Below, piece by piece: positions 38,101 to 49,700 of a stretch of DNA of 64,000 nt (the first letter of the stretch is position 1; every line of letters starts with the position of its first letter). The position numbers were made by a program, and so were the translations under genes. Below the pieces are notes generated by a model, which saw only the letters and a program-made list of their open reading frames with translations, did no database searches and had not been told where the DNA came from. This DNA comes from Rhynochetos jubatus. Its lineage: Eukaryota > Chordata > Aves > Eurypygiformes > Rhynochetidae. Where the stretch lies: positions 65,071,905-65,135,904 of the forward strand of contig CM050690.1 of NCBI GenBank assembly GCA_027574665.1, given 5' to 3'.

Positions 38101-39135
38101 AAAGTGTTTTAATCCCTCTAAAAGTAATTTTTCCTTTGGTAATTTTCAACTTGAGTACTTTACATGTAATAAACAACTACAAAAGCATTAAAAGTTACAT
38201 ACAGAAAATACAGGGTCCTTAAAGCTGAAGGTATGCCTTTATATCCTTTATAAGGTTTTATAAGGTAGGTATAGACCCACAAAGATGTGACTTTTTTAAT
38301 TTATGGTACTGACAAACACATCTATCTTAATTTTTTTTATGCAGATTAACATGACAATATCTGCCAAGGCTAAGAATGTAGATTCTATTTAAATGCAAGT
38401 TGTAGATATCTCTGGATATGTGTAATCTTAAAAGGATCCACGCTTTCTGGTCAAAAGCTTATTTATTTATCAAAGTAGTTAAGACTATTTAAAATCAAAT
38501 TGAAAATAATTATCAGAGAAAAAGGATCAATGACTTACATAGCCTTTTTTCTCCAACAAAACCCCTAGACTGACAGTTTCTGAGCCAAATTCCTACTGAA
38601 TGCAATTCCATTCATTTAATTTGAATTACAATGGGGTGTACAGGGACCTAAACTAGTCAATATATGTATGTATGTAGATCTGTAGTGATCTGTAGTAATG
38701 TGTGGTGTCCCTCCTTTCACAACCGAGGTGAAGCCACCTGTGGAGGACATCTTTGTTAACTGGCACTTGAGCCCCAACAATACTTGATAGCCCAGTTTTC
38801 ATGCTGTTTTATAGGCATTCATGTCTCAAAATATTTTTCATGGGATTACCACACTTCAAAAGTCATGCGCAGTAACATCTTTCTATGAGATAACCGGAAA
38901 TTTTTCTCCAAGAAAAATCTGGGTCTCTGTACCAATGCCAGTATTATGGCAAAGGGATACTATTTTAACTTATGCTGCTATACACCACAGTGTACCCTGT
39001 GGTGATGAAGGATAACTATACGCTGGGATGCATTAACTAGAGTTTTACCTGCAGTAATCGTTCCCCTCTGATTGACTGCAAAGCTACATCTATGTGAGTA
39101 TGTCCAATTTTGCTCCTCTTACCAATACCTAGTTA
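35134..39135. other. Intronic sequence, no gene seen
   Basis: About 4 kb of AT-rich intron 1. Open frames are short and lack recognisable domains. A poly-A run lies at about 36204-36219. Confidence 0.6.
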
Positions 39136-39345
39136 TAAGGAAGAATTCTTCATGATGAGACTGGTGAAGCATGGGAATGCTTGCACAGAGAAGCTTTGTG
39201 GTCCCCATCCCTGGAGATATTCAGACTTTGACTGGGCAAGGCCCTGAGCAACCCAATCTAACTGTAAAAGTTGGCCCTGCTTTTAGAAGGTGACAGGATG
39301 AAATTACTTCCAGGCATTTCTTGGAATGTAAATTATTCTATTATT
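39136..39345 (+). mobile_element. Old CR1 LINE 3' fragment
   Basis: The order AAGGAAGAATTCTTCATGATG, GTGAAGCATGGGAATGCTTGC, CCCATCCCTGGAGATATTCA and a final AAATTATTCTATT follows the CR1 3' end. It is about 210 bases long and diverged. Confidence 0.7.
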
Positions 39346-39736
39346 TCTTTGCATTGCAACAGTGTTCTGCAGAAAACTTCCTGCAAGTTTTAAAATAGCT
39401 AGCTTTGATTGGAGGGCAACCTAACTGCATCACAGGCTGCACTCACGATAACCTCAAGCATTCCTGTCATTCATTCAGAGCATCCTACTGGTGTACTAGA
39501 CTGCAACAGAAACATACTTTAAATGTTTTCATTGTGTCTACAGCATACTGCAGTCAGTGATGAGACAGCATACCAAGGGAAAGACAGACTCCATCTGCAT
39601 AGCATAATGAGTTTGTTAGTTACACGTCTTACGTCACTCTGCTGGGATAGATCACTCAAAAGGCAGGGATAGAGGTAATCTTCTTCATAGAGGCTAGATA
39701 TGAGGTTATCATCTTTTGCATTTGTGCTGAGAACAG

Positions 39737-40242
39737 TGTTGATAACACAGGGGTGTTTTCATTGTTGCTGAGCAGTGCTTACACAAAGTCAAGGCCTTTT
39801 CTGCTCTTCACCCCACCCCACCAGCGAGTAGGCTGGGGGGGCATAAGAAGTTGTGAGGGGACAGCTGACCCCAACTGACCAAAGGGATATTCCATCCCTT
39901 ATAATGTCATGCTCAGCATAAAAAGCTGGAGGAAGGAGAAGGAAGGGGGGGACTTTCAGAGTGATGACATTTGTCTTTCCAAGTAAGCATTACTTGTGAT
40001 GAAACCCTGCTTTCCTGGAGATGGTTGAACACCTGCCTACTGATGGGAAGTGGTGAATGAATTCCTTGTTTTGCTTTGGTTTTGTGTGTGGCTTTTGCTT
40101 TACCTATGAAACTGTCTTTATCTCAACCCATGATTTTTCTGACTTTTACTCTTCCAATCCTCTTCCCCCATCCCACCAGGGGAGAGCGAGTGAGTGAGTG
40201 GCTGTGCGATGCTTAGTTGCCAGCAGGCGTTAAACCACAACA
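39737..40242 (+). mobile_element. Solo LTR of an avian endogenous retrovirus (about 0.5 kb)
   Basis: The block starts TGTTGATAACACAGGGGTG and ends GTTAAACCACAACA. I recognise this arrangement from avian genomes. It has a TATA-like CAGCATAAAAAGCTGG (about 39916), a CTATGAAACTGTCTTTATCTC segment where the polyadenylation signal normally falls (about 40104), and the ending GGTGCTTAGTTGCC-like region. No internal retroviral genes flank it. The flanks do not show a clear target-site duplication at these exact edges, so the ends may be off by a few bases. Confidence 0.8.
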
Positions 40243-43200
40243 ATCACTAGATGCACTTTTCACTGATACTCTTCCTAATGCCAGAACTTGATTTGTTTAA
40301 CAAAGCTGAGAGGAAGTAACGGTTGGGTTATTTGAAAATACGATGCTGCTCGCACACTGAGAAATAATGTTAAACGGTTAAGTGGCAGTGGCAGTCTGTG
40401 CACCAACCACACATGAAGACAGGCACTGAGTCCTGCTCACAAGAGGTGACATCTAGATGCCAAGAAGTATACTGTCCAAAAGCAAAAGCCACTGTCAACT
40501 GAACAGCTACAGGTCAATATGAAAAGGAGGAGGCCAAGACATGTGAAATGTTAACATTTGGTATCTTCACCTCCTGCTTTTAGAATTACCTTTTTTTACC
40601 TTCTTGAGTAAAACCAGCTCAAATGCAGCTCAGTAGAATCTGAAGAGAACTTTGCTGTGTACAATCAAGAATATGCATTTTCTAGACTCAAAGGAGAGCA
40701 TGATGACACTTTGTCTTACCTTTCCTTTCAGGACCAGCCTTGTATGACCTACAAAGAAGCACCCCAATCATTCACAGATACATAAATACCCTTAAAAAGT
40801 GCCAACAAGCCATCACCATAGGATTTTCCATAGTCTGTACCAAGCAATTTCCTTTGTTGGCTTGAAAGTTAAAAAGGAAAATGCCAAATAGTATCTGGTG
40901 CCTTCATATCTGTACAAGAAAGATATCACAAGTGCACTGCAGATAGCTTTCAACATGATCAGGAAATGGAAAAATACACTGTTGATCTTATCTTTATTGT
41001 TTGGTGCTTGGATACATTTTGTGATGGAGTTTTCAAGTGCGTTCTTTTTTAATGAAAATAAATGTGTATTTTGTCCCATTTTTATAGACAGCAAGAATGT
41101 GAGACATGCCATCAGCTGTCCAAGAGGCAGGATTTTAAGAATCCATACAGATAAAAGAGAAACAAACAGCTGCTTATTAGAGAGCAATGACTTCCAGCCA
41201 GAAGTGCTGCTCCAAGGAATCACTCATTTCTCAGCCCTAGGAGCACTTCAGAGGACCACTTCATTCACGAGTCTGCAGCAATGGCTGGGATGCCCGGATA
41301 ACATCAAAACCTGCCACAGTCAGTGTGGAGGGAGGAGGGGGAAAAGCTGGAATCCAGTTTCAAAACCAGCTTCTTGTGATTAGCACTGTTACTCTTGCAG
41401 GAAGGGAAGTTTATCCTCCAGCTCTATGTGGCAGGAAAATGGTGCCACTTAAAGACCCAGAGACCCCATGAAGATGCAATGAGCAAAGTCATCACGCAGT
41501 TCTATGGTTACCTGTATTTCTAAATAATTAGTTTCCATGATGTATTTCACAAAGCTTTTCCATACACAATACCTCGTATGAACATTAAAGGGAAAGAAAA
41601 TCCTGCAGGATGCTGTAATGCTGCGGCCAACTGTGTTCATTGTAATGTGGATTTTCAGTCAAAAACCTAGACATGCTTGTGAGACACAGACTACCGTCCT
41701 AGAACAAAGCATGTAACTAGACCCACGCAACAATGACCACAAAAATAACCTGCAGAGAAGGAGAGAGCCAGCTACATGGATGCTGCTTTATCTTAAAAAA
41801 AATCTTGCTGCTGGCAAGGAAACATGGAGCTGCAGCAACACCATATTTTTCTTGAGTCTCAGATCAATATAAAGCTATATGCCTTGTGTGCTGAAACAGC
41901 TGCATTACATGGTAGGTGTCGTTTGTCTTTTCAATATGGTGCATTTTTAGTTGAATTAGAAATATTTTGATGGAATGTCCAACTAATCATGAACGTCTCT
42001 GATGTGCTGTTGACGCATGGTAAGCCTTCACTGTCAGCAGCCGGTCAGAGAGAAGTCAGTCTTAAAAATGAAAGGACTTTACGACATCTTGCATGTATTA
42101 CACTGTACTATATTTTAAGCAATGTCATTGTTGTTTCCACAATATTTAAACTTTTATTAACATCCCCAGGTAGGAAAGTGACTGAGAGTTTGAACCACAG
42201 AGAAGGGAAGGACATGCTCTGCGCTGCTTTACCCTCTCTGTTTATTTAATGAGGCCACAGCTTCAATAATAATCACACTAAAGAAATTTACATTTCATTA
42301 TATTTAATGCATATGTATTTATCTGTCTGACATAAAAGTGCTAATCTGAACCCAAACGTGTCTAACATATCACAGACTGGCAACATAGACATTTACAGGA
42401 GAATAGATACTCTGCATGTTTAGAATGTCTCTAGAAGAACCACATAAATAATTAAAAGCCTGTGAGACTATCAACCACTGTTGAGAGTAACAGAGCTACT
42501 AGAGAATATATCACATTTAATGTAAAACTGAAACAGTTTTCTAATTTAAAGGAAAAATTTAACTACCTTTTTCTTCCCAGTGTCAATACTTTGCGCATAC
42601 TTCCAATTAATTTTTCCATTTTACTGCTTACAAACAATGAAAAGAAGACAAGCTCTAAATCCAGTCCTCTGAATAATTTCAAAAAGGATTCCATTCTGTT
42701 TTAAGAGGAAAATGTTATGCACTACATAATACGAAGGCGGTGGCAGCAGCTGTGTGTTCTCTATCACAGGTTTGCAAACACATTTAATCTAATTGATGAG
42801 CTTTTGTTTAAACAAGCATTGATATGCATCCTGTTATGCATATGTGTTGCAAAGATTCACAGCAACATACACCCCGAATGATCTGCCTGTGACACTGAAA
42901 CAACTTTTGTATGACTGAGAATGTGAAATATCTTCATTAAAACTATTTTCATACAAAAAGCCTAGGTAATCATTTAGCTGCATTCATTCTGGTTCCCACT
43001 GAAATCTGCAATACATTTCACACTGATTTTAACAGGACGATCAGGACCACTGTGGATAAATGTCTGTCCTCTCTGTTTTGGAACACATCATTAAAAAAAA
43101 AATTTGAAATCCACCATTACTGCAAGCAACTTACACAAGCATATACACTTAGGTACATATAAACTCAGTTACAGATAGCACATTGTAACCAGAGGTAACA

Positions 43201-45470
43201 CCATTGCAAAAATAACTGAACATTACATAGGATTTTTTTTTTTTGCAAAAATATTTCTTGCATGTTACTCAGAACGGAGAAAAAAAATCTACAACCCCTG
43301 CTTCACTATTATTAAAAAATAATGAGCTTTCTCAAATATGCAACTAGAAAACACTTGGTTTGATCTCATTTGGCCAAATACAAATCTATTTTTGTATTGA
43401 ATGCAATGGCACGTGACTTTTACATCAAATTGCCATCAGAGAAAGTCTATGTCTAGTCTGTACCACTGATATTCAGGGTCATCTTTACTGAATAAGCAGC
43501 AGGAATACAGCTCCATAAACATAGACATTAAACGCTTGTTTCTTCATTTTCCTCAAGTATCATTTGAAGATATTTGGAGGCTCAGTGTGTGTCTAATTTT
43601 AATTGATCGACTGTATTTTTGTCAATATTTGGCCTATGCAAATATAAATAAAATATAAATAAATGTCCACTTGGAATTTACTGTGACTATATTTTAGCAA
43701 ATTCTGCGTTTCTTTGGAATACAGAAAAGCAACGCTTCTAGCTCTCCCATCATGGAGACTGATTTCAAAAACAGCATCAAACCACTCAGATTTAATGTAT
43801 ATTATCATTCAGTAAAAGTGCAGAAAATGGCTAGGTGAGACGGAAGGAATGAGGTCTCCAGTTTACTACGGTGCCTTGTTATTTATGAAAATGATGAATA
43901 AATGCTTAATTACAGGGAAAACTATGAATATTGCACAAAACTGCAATGGTAGTTTCTATTCCCAGAGGGAACTCATTCCATGAAAAGAAGATCTATTGTA
44001 AAACTTCAATAATTCAAGAGGACATATGGCATAGTTAAAAGAGGGCTTTTTCCCATAGGCAACTCAGAGGAAAACCACTTTAAACAAAAGTATACCATTC
44101 ACAATTATTCTAATTGGAGAATTTTATTTGGTTTGGATGTTGGGGGTTTTTTCCCCTAAAATCCTTTGTGGTTAATTATAAATTCATCAGGAAGTTCCTT
44201 CAAAAAAATCTCCTTACATGTCTGCTTCCAGTTCTATCTGCAATTCCCTCATGAAACAGTAATTTTCGGCATAGTTTGTGCCACCTCGACAGACCAATTC
44301 AGCATCTCACTCTCGCTCCTAAGGCAGAAGTTGCTGTGAGCTCCCTGCACTGCAGTGTAATGCAGCCCAAGTACCAGCAGCACCAATTGTGTTTGTCTGA
44401 GTAGGTTTCCCTTCTGTTGTACTAACCTCTGCAATCTGCTACCCCCTCCTCCTTCAGAGATACAGCCTCCTAACCCTTTACGGGAACGAGAGCAGGTTAC
44501 TATCAATCACAGTGGAGCCTCTGGATGATCTCAGCATCTTTCGATGAGACGATCTCCCTACTCCCCGCCTATCTTTATATTTTTCTTTCTCATCTCTTCC
44601 TCCTCTCCTCAGCCCCCCCTTTCGTTACAGATGTGCCCTGGCCGCCCCAGCCAGCATGACTCAGCTGCCAACCTTGCCCCCCACTCACACAGAGCTTTGC
44701 AGGATTAGGCTCCCAAGACTCTTCAGTGACCTCCATGCTTAACTACCCCTGTGTCACCAAGCCCTCAGGTCCCTGGGGTGTCCAGCCTCCACTTGGGACT
44801 GTCAGACCAGCTCATCTGCCCCTTTGCATCCCTAAGGCTCTTCTGCCCTGCAATCCTCCTTAAATCACATGGGGGTCACCTCAAAAAACCTCACCATCCA
44901 TCCCATGGCTCTTCCTAACCCTGGGACTTGTAAATTTTCCCCATCGTGACTTCTCCATGCCCTCCTCCACCCATACTGCTGGAGACATCTCGGGATCTAA
45001 ATCAACCCCAAAGGAGTAACAGTGTGTTTTGGAAAAGTCCTTTCCTGAAGCTGTAAGGAATGGAGTCCCTCCTCCCCTTTTATGGGTCATGAATGCTAAA
45101 CTATTTTCCCAACACAGTCCATGAGTTATGATCCTTGAAGGCAATCTACAGTGAGAAAAGCAACACAGTTTTCAAAAGCATTTAAACTGTTGGGGGTTTC
45201 TTTCTTTCTTTTTTCTTCTCTGTTGTAGAAAACCTGTCTGTTTCTGCCTGAAACCCTGCCTGTTCCTTTCTAAACACATCTTAGAAAGTGTCAGTTCCCT
45301 AAGGAGCTGGAATCTCGGCATCCTGTATCTTTGATTTTCCTCACGAGCCTTACCGCTGGGACATCTGCAAGCTTGTTTTCTTCAAACATCTGGAGCCTGC
45401 GAACCTCAACACCCCTGGTTTTTGCTCCCCTAGCGTGCAAAAGTTCTGTCAGCCTCGATACGTCAGCTTC
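40243..45470. other. Intronic sequence before the SV2C promoter, no gene confirmed
   Basis: AT-rich sequence with little visible repeat content. Two opposite-strand open frames overlap at 40813-41383 (136 and 161 codons) without recognisable domains. A GC-richer segment occupies about 44510-44880. Octamer-like and homeodomain-like motifs cluster at 42775-42860 and 43590-43650 (see findings). Confidence 0.55.
43636..43643 (+). promoter_or_regulatory. Perfect octamer ATGCAAAT (POU factor motif)
   Basis: The sequence ATGCAAAT matches the classic POU-factor octamer exactly and is followed by AT-rich sequence. An 8-base motif can occur by chance about once in 30 kb counting both strands, so function is unproven. 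Confidence 0.25.
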
Positions 45471-45701
45471 AAAAGCAGTGATCAGACGCTCACACCGCCT
45501 GGGATCTGTGCAACCTGCTCTCTCGGTGCAAAAGAGCGAGCGAGCTCTGGATAGAGCAAAGACGGCTCCCGCTCACCGCCGAGACGCGAGGGACCCCCGC
45601 GCTCACTGCCCGAAGGGAGCTCTCCCCCCTTCCCGGCGAGCAAACCCCCTGTGAGTCCCGTGGAAAAGTTGAAGTCCTCCGCCGCCGCAAGCATGCAAAA
45701 A

Positions 45702-45763
45702 GGGGAAAAAAAAAAAAAAAAGCCAAACCCAAAAAAAAAACCCCAAACCAAACCTAAAACCAA
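45702..45763. repeat. A/C-rich low-complexity tract just inside SV2C intron 1
   Basis: On the plus strand there is a run of A followed by AAACCC and AACC units. On the SV2C sense strand it reads as G runs separated by T tracts, starting about 57 bases after the exon 1 donor. Confidence 0.8.
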
Positions 45764-45819
45764 GGGAAAAGTTTCCCGGGAGGAGCAGCGGCCGCCTGAG
45801 CGCCCGGAGCATCACTTAC

Positions 45820-46110
45820 CGGCGGGGCAGAGCCGCGGCGCGGCCGGGCTGCGGGGCGTTCCCGGCTCCCTGCGCTCCCGCTGCCGCCTGCCTCCTGCTC
45901 GCGGCGAGAGGCTGCGGGAGGGAGCGAGGAGCCTCCCCCAGGACTCGCCGAGCGTGACGGACCGGAGGAGGGGCGGAACGGAGTGGCTGTGTGGGCTTCG
46001 CGTTGCGGTGAAGCCTCTGCTGCAGTGCCGGGGAGAGAGAGGGGGAGCGGGCGGGCGAGGCGCGGAGGCGCGGCGGGAGGCACGGCGCGGCGCGGCGCGG
46101 GGGCACGGCG
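45820..46110 (-). other. SV2C: Probable untranslated exon 1 of SV2C
   Basis: On the minus strand the sequence CCGCCG|GTAAGT gives a textbook 5' splice site after base 45820. The exon must begin somewhere in the CpG island; the upper limit given is a guess because no initiator can be chosen from sequence alone. It would splice across 33.3 kb to the acceptor at 12481. It carries no SV2-like coding sequence, in line with exon 2 beginning with 5' UTR. Confidence 0.6.
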
Positions 46111-46230
46111 CGGGAGGTGGCCGCCGCCGTCAGTAATGGAAGGCGTGGGAGTGCGGGGAGGGCGATCCCCGCCGCAGGCAGCGGCCAGAGCCTGCCAAGG
46201 GGAGGCACTGAACGCACGCACCCGGGAAGC

Positions 46231-46564
46231 CTCTGCAAGAAAAACAAGCCCCTTTTTACCGGTAGAAGGGAAAAATAAAAATAGTGACACCCACGCGAGC
46301 ACTTTATTCCAGAAAACAGTGCTTTATGAGAGGCGGCAACAGGGGAGAGCATACGAAAGGGCTTTTTTTTTCAGAAGAGGTTGCAACAGGCCCTATGGCC
46401 GCCCAAAGACCACTGCATCCTTCCTCCTTGTCCTTCCGAAGCACTGGCCATGGGCACTTTGCAGCAACAGCGTGAAGCTGACAACACTCCACACACAGAG
46501 ACTGAGAGTGAAGATGGGGGTGAGAAGAAGTGAAGTTGGTGCAGGAAGTCCCGCAAGTGAGATT
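46231..46564. other. Sequence just upstream of the SV2C CpG island
   Basis: Transition from the CpG island to AT-rich intergenic DNA. I see no gene here; the plus-strand open frame that spans it begins inside the island and looks like a composition effect. Confidence 0.5.
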
Positions 46565-46765
46565 TACTTTCCTGAGTAGAAAAATTTCCGACTAGGAGAA
46601 GGGTGAAGCATTAGAATGGATTGCCTTGAGGTAGAATCCCCATCATCCATGGCTTTTAAGAAAACGTCAGAAAAATATATGTTTAACGATGACTGATTTG
46701 TCTTGAGACAAATGGATAAACTAGATCATCTTGTGGAGTCTTTTTTTGGACTCAGGTTCTATGAA
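46565..46765 (+). mobile_element. Old CR1 LINE 3' fragment
   Basis: The order GGTGAAGCATTAGAATGGATTG, GAATCCCCATCATCC, GATCATCTTGTGGAGTC and GGTTCTATGA follows the CR1 3' end. It is about 200 bases long, diverged, and just upstream of the SV2C promoter island, transcribed away from it. Confidence 0.6.
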
Positions 46766-49700
46766 CAGTAGGAGGTTATTATGTATATTACCATTATCAC
46801 CAATATTTTAATGCAGTGGCATCCAGGACAGAAAGTGATCCCATAATTTTGTTACACTAGGTGCTAATAGCCAGCATAGAACAAAGAACACAAAGACAGT
46901 TCCTCCTTTATGAATCTATACATTTACATGCAATTGCACTGGCAAAGTGCATGTAAATACATAGATGTGACAAACATAGTGGTATCGCCGACGTGTAGAC
47001 ATGAGAGGAAGTGAAGAGAGCAGGTAGGTCTCCACATTAAACCTACTTTAAAAAAATCAGCTAATATTCCTTCAGTTTTATTAACACACAAGGGTCTTGG
47101 GTTCACTTCACCAAAATGTGTTGAACCAGGAATTATACCTGTAGTAGGAGGATAGGGTAATGGGCAGATACCACCACCACCCCCCGCCTTATACTCTGCA
47201 CACGCCTAGTGTGTTGCTCTACAGAGCTGAAATTTCTAATAGCTCATCTGCCTTTGTGTCTTCCTGTCAAAATTTGTGAGCTTATATGCATGTTTTCCTA
47301 CTCTCTGCAATGCTTTTCTTTTCCTCTGCTGTTGCGGAGAAGACTCCCAACAGCAAAGGAAACTGGCTTATTGATCGGCTACCCAGGGGAAAAGCTGAAT
47401 GAACTATGCATGGAGTGCGGTCAAGTGTGAAACGCAAGCAGAGAAACAGAAAAGAAACAGCTATTACTTTTCTGTCCCTTTCAGTAATCATAGCCTTAGA
47501 AAATTGCACCTGGTGTTAGAAAACAGCACCTCCTTGTTAATAAACTAAACTTGCCGTCTACCATGTACAAGAAAAACAAGTATTCCAAATTTTTCCTATG
47601 GCAACAAAAGAAAAGGCTATTTGTGCTGCACAAACAAGAATGATGTTAAAATGTGTTTCCATCCATTTACTGTTGACTATCTAACAGGCACATTTCTGTA
47701 TACAAAATACATGTTAAAGTAACCCCACTGCATTTTACTGAAATAAATTGTTTAGGAGAGAAGACATGTTCCTTGTGGGTTCCTGAGCAAACATAGCAAT
47801 TAACTCTGAAAGAAAGACCACCACCACATTTAGGTTTTGAGTATATAGGTCTGAAATGCTAAGAAAAACAAAACGGTGTGATAAAAGCACAACAGGCTGG
47901 AGACTTTTTTTTAACCTTACCTTCAGATTCCACAGAGAAAAGATCACTACAGCAGCCACCTTCCACCTCACCCAGCACATCAGCAAGAGGGAGGTTCACA
48001 TGATAGGTTTCTAGGCATTTCACAGAAAACAGTCACGCAGACTGAAGGATAAAATCAAGAATTTTATCCACAGAACTAAAAAGTGTGCAATTTCGTAGTC
48101 AGGTGAAACTAAAGTAACACTGCATTGCTCCTGCAGAGAATGGTTCTTCCACTTGTCTGCATATCCTGCTGCTTTCCTAGCATCAGCTTTATTGTTTGGG
48201 TGGTTTCAGAGTAAAATGGGTTGGTGAGTAGATCTCATTGCAGAAGCCTGGAAACCAAGGGAAGGCATGCCAAAGCCTGGTGGGTTTTTCAGTCATACCA
48301 GCGTCTGACAGAGTTAGGCCGAGTTAAGCTAGTTCTGAAGCTACAGCATGCATGTAGTGCCAATTGTTCCAACTCAGAAAGGTTGCTGTGGGAAAGTTAA
48401 GCATCATTTAAGTAAAACTGCATAGTGTCTCCTTCCTTTGCCTTTGATCCCTGAGAAGTATTGGTACAACAGGAGAAAATTCCTTCCTGCAAAACATCGC
48501 AACTGCAGGTGTGCAGGAGGCAGGTCTCATTCCTGCCACCAATAAAAACATCCTGAGGTGATTAGCCTTGCACATTGGCAACTCTGATGGAAATAATTCC
48601 TCTCAAGTTTGAGAATTTTACACAGACTACCTCTCTTTTCTGTGCTCCTGGATCTGGTGACTTAGACCTTCCTGAGATTTTCCCTCAAGAGTAGTCTTCT
48701 GTATCAGGCATAAAATTTAATAAAAACGCATTCAATTAAGCTCATGACATCTGCTGCCCTGTCAGTTTTCTGTAGAGACTACACAACAAATCCGGGCATA
48801 CTCATTTATAGCTATCACAGCCAAATAACACAAGGTTTTTTGTTAGCAAATGATCCTGGAATATGACCATGTACACATTGCATTCCTCTATCAACAGGAC
48901 AAAAACAAAGACACGCTTCTAGGTGGATGGAAAACTAGCAAAACCTTAGTATCATTACTTTGTAAAGGAATTGAAAAATGCAAGCCGTGTGATCCTTCCA
49001 AATTATTCATTCCATACTGGTTTTAAAAGTTCATGGCAAATAGAAGTCTGTGACAAAATACTGTAGGATTGTGTCTGGAGTTTTTGTTCTTGTTTAATTT
49101 GACTTGCACCTTAAATATTTGTCTGTGAGACATGAGCTTTGTTTCTCCACTATTTCCTTTTCAGGATATAAATACAGTAATATCTGTCTGCAGAACCAGG
49201 ACTGAAAATAGAAACCAGCAAAGATTTATAACATTTCCCTTGAAATCAAAGTTAAATGCTTCATAGGACCAGGGTCTTATGCCCTACTGTATGTTCCTTT
49301 TGTACAAGTTCCACTGTTATCATGTATTCAGTCCTGCAAGTACTTTCCTTGGCGGAAATGGGACAATGGGAAATGCACAGAATATAGATGTAAAGTTCAC
49401 AGAAACATGTAGGATTAATCTTCACCAAGGGTCAGTGATGCACAGGGATCCCCTGAGCTGCTGTGGGAAACTGAAGCACTCCAGTGTTTTACTGTATGCT
49501 GTGTATAGACATTTCAGACTACATCCATACACAATGACCTAACAACACAACAGGACCCAGTCCTGTATGAGACATTTGGACACCTCTTTATTTCAAATAA
49601 GTAACAGCGGGAAAAGGCCACTTAAATGTACAGAAGGAATTAGTTATGGTTTCAGGCAGCAGATTCAGAAAAAAATTTTCCACGTATTGTTTAAAAAAGA

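Larger units (their letters stand above)
12481..45819 (-). other. SV2C: SV2C intron 1 (about 33.3 kb)
   Basis: Bounded by the GTAAGT donor at 45819-45814 and the acceptor at 12482-12481, both on the minus strand. It carries several CR1 copies, two plus-strand LTRs and many low-complexity tracts, listed separately. I see no convincing coding exon inside it. A long first intron after an untranslated exon fits SV2C gene structure in other vertebrates. Confidence 0.8.
45480..46230 (-). promoter_or_regulatory. SV2C: CpG island and probable SV2C promoter
   Basis: This roughly 750-base block is rich in G, C and CG dinucleotides, unlike the AT-rich DNA on both sides, and is the only such block in the window. 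It contains GGGGCGG (45970-45976, an Sp1-type box), TGACG (45955-45959, a CRE half-site) and repeated CGCGG units at 46080-46105. A consensus minus-strand donor at 45820/45819 lies inside it. The position upstream of SV2C exon 2 and the orientation fit the promoter of SV2C with an untranslated first exon. No TATA box is obvious near the island. Confidence 0.8.

Noticed and set aside
45983..46579. A 198-codon plus-strand open frame across the CpG island
   Set aside because: GC-rich DNA has few stop codons. The translation is low-complexity Ala/Arg/Gly with no domain, and opposite frames are open too (46302-45754 and 46352-45816).
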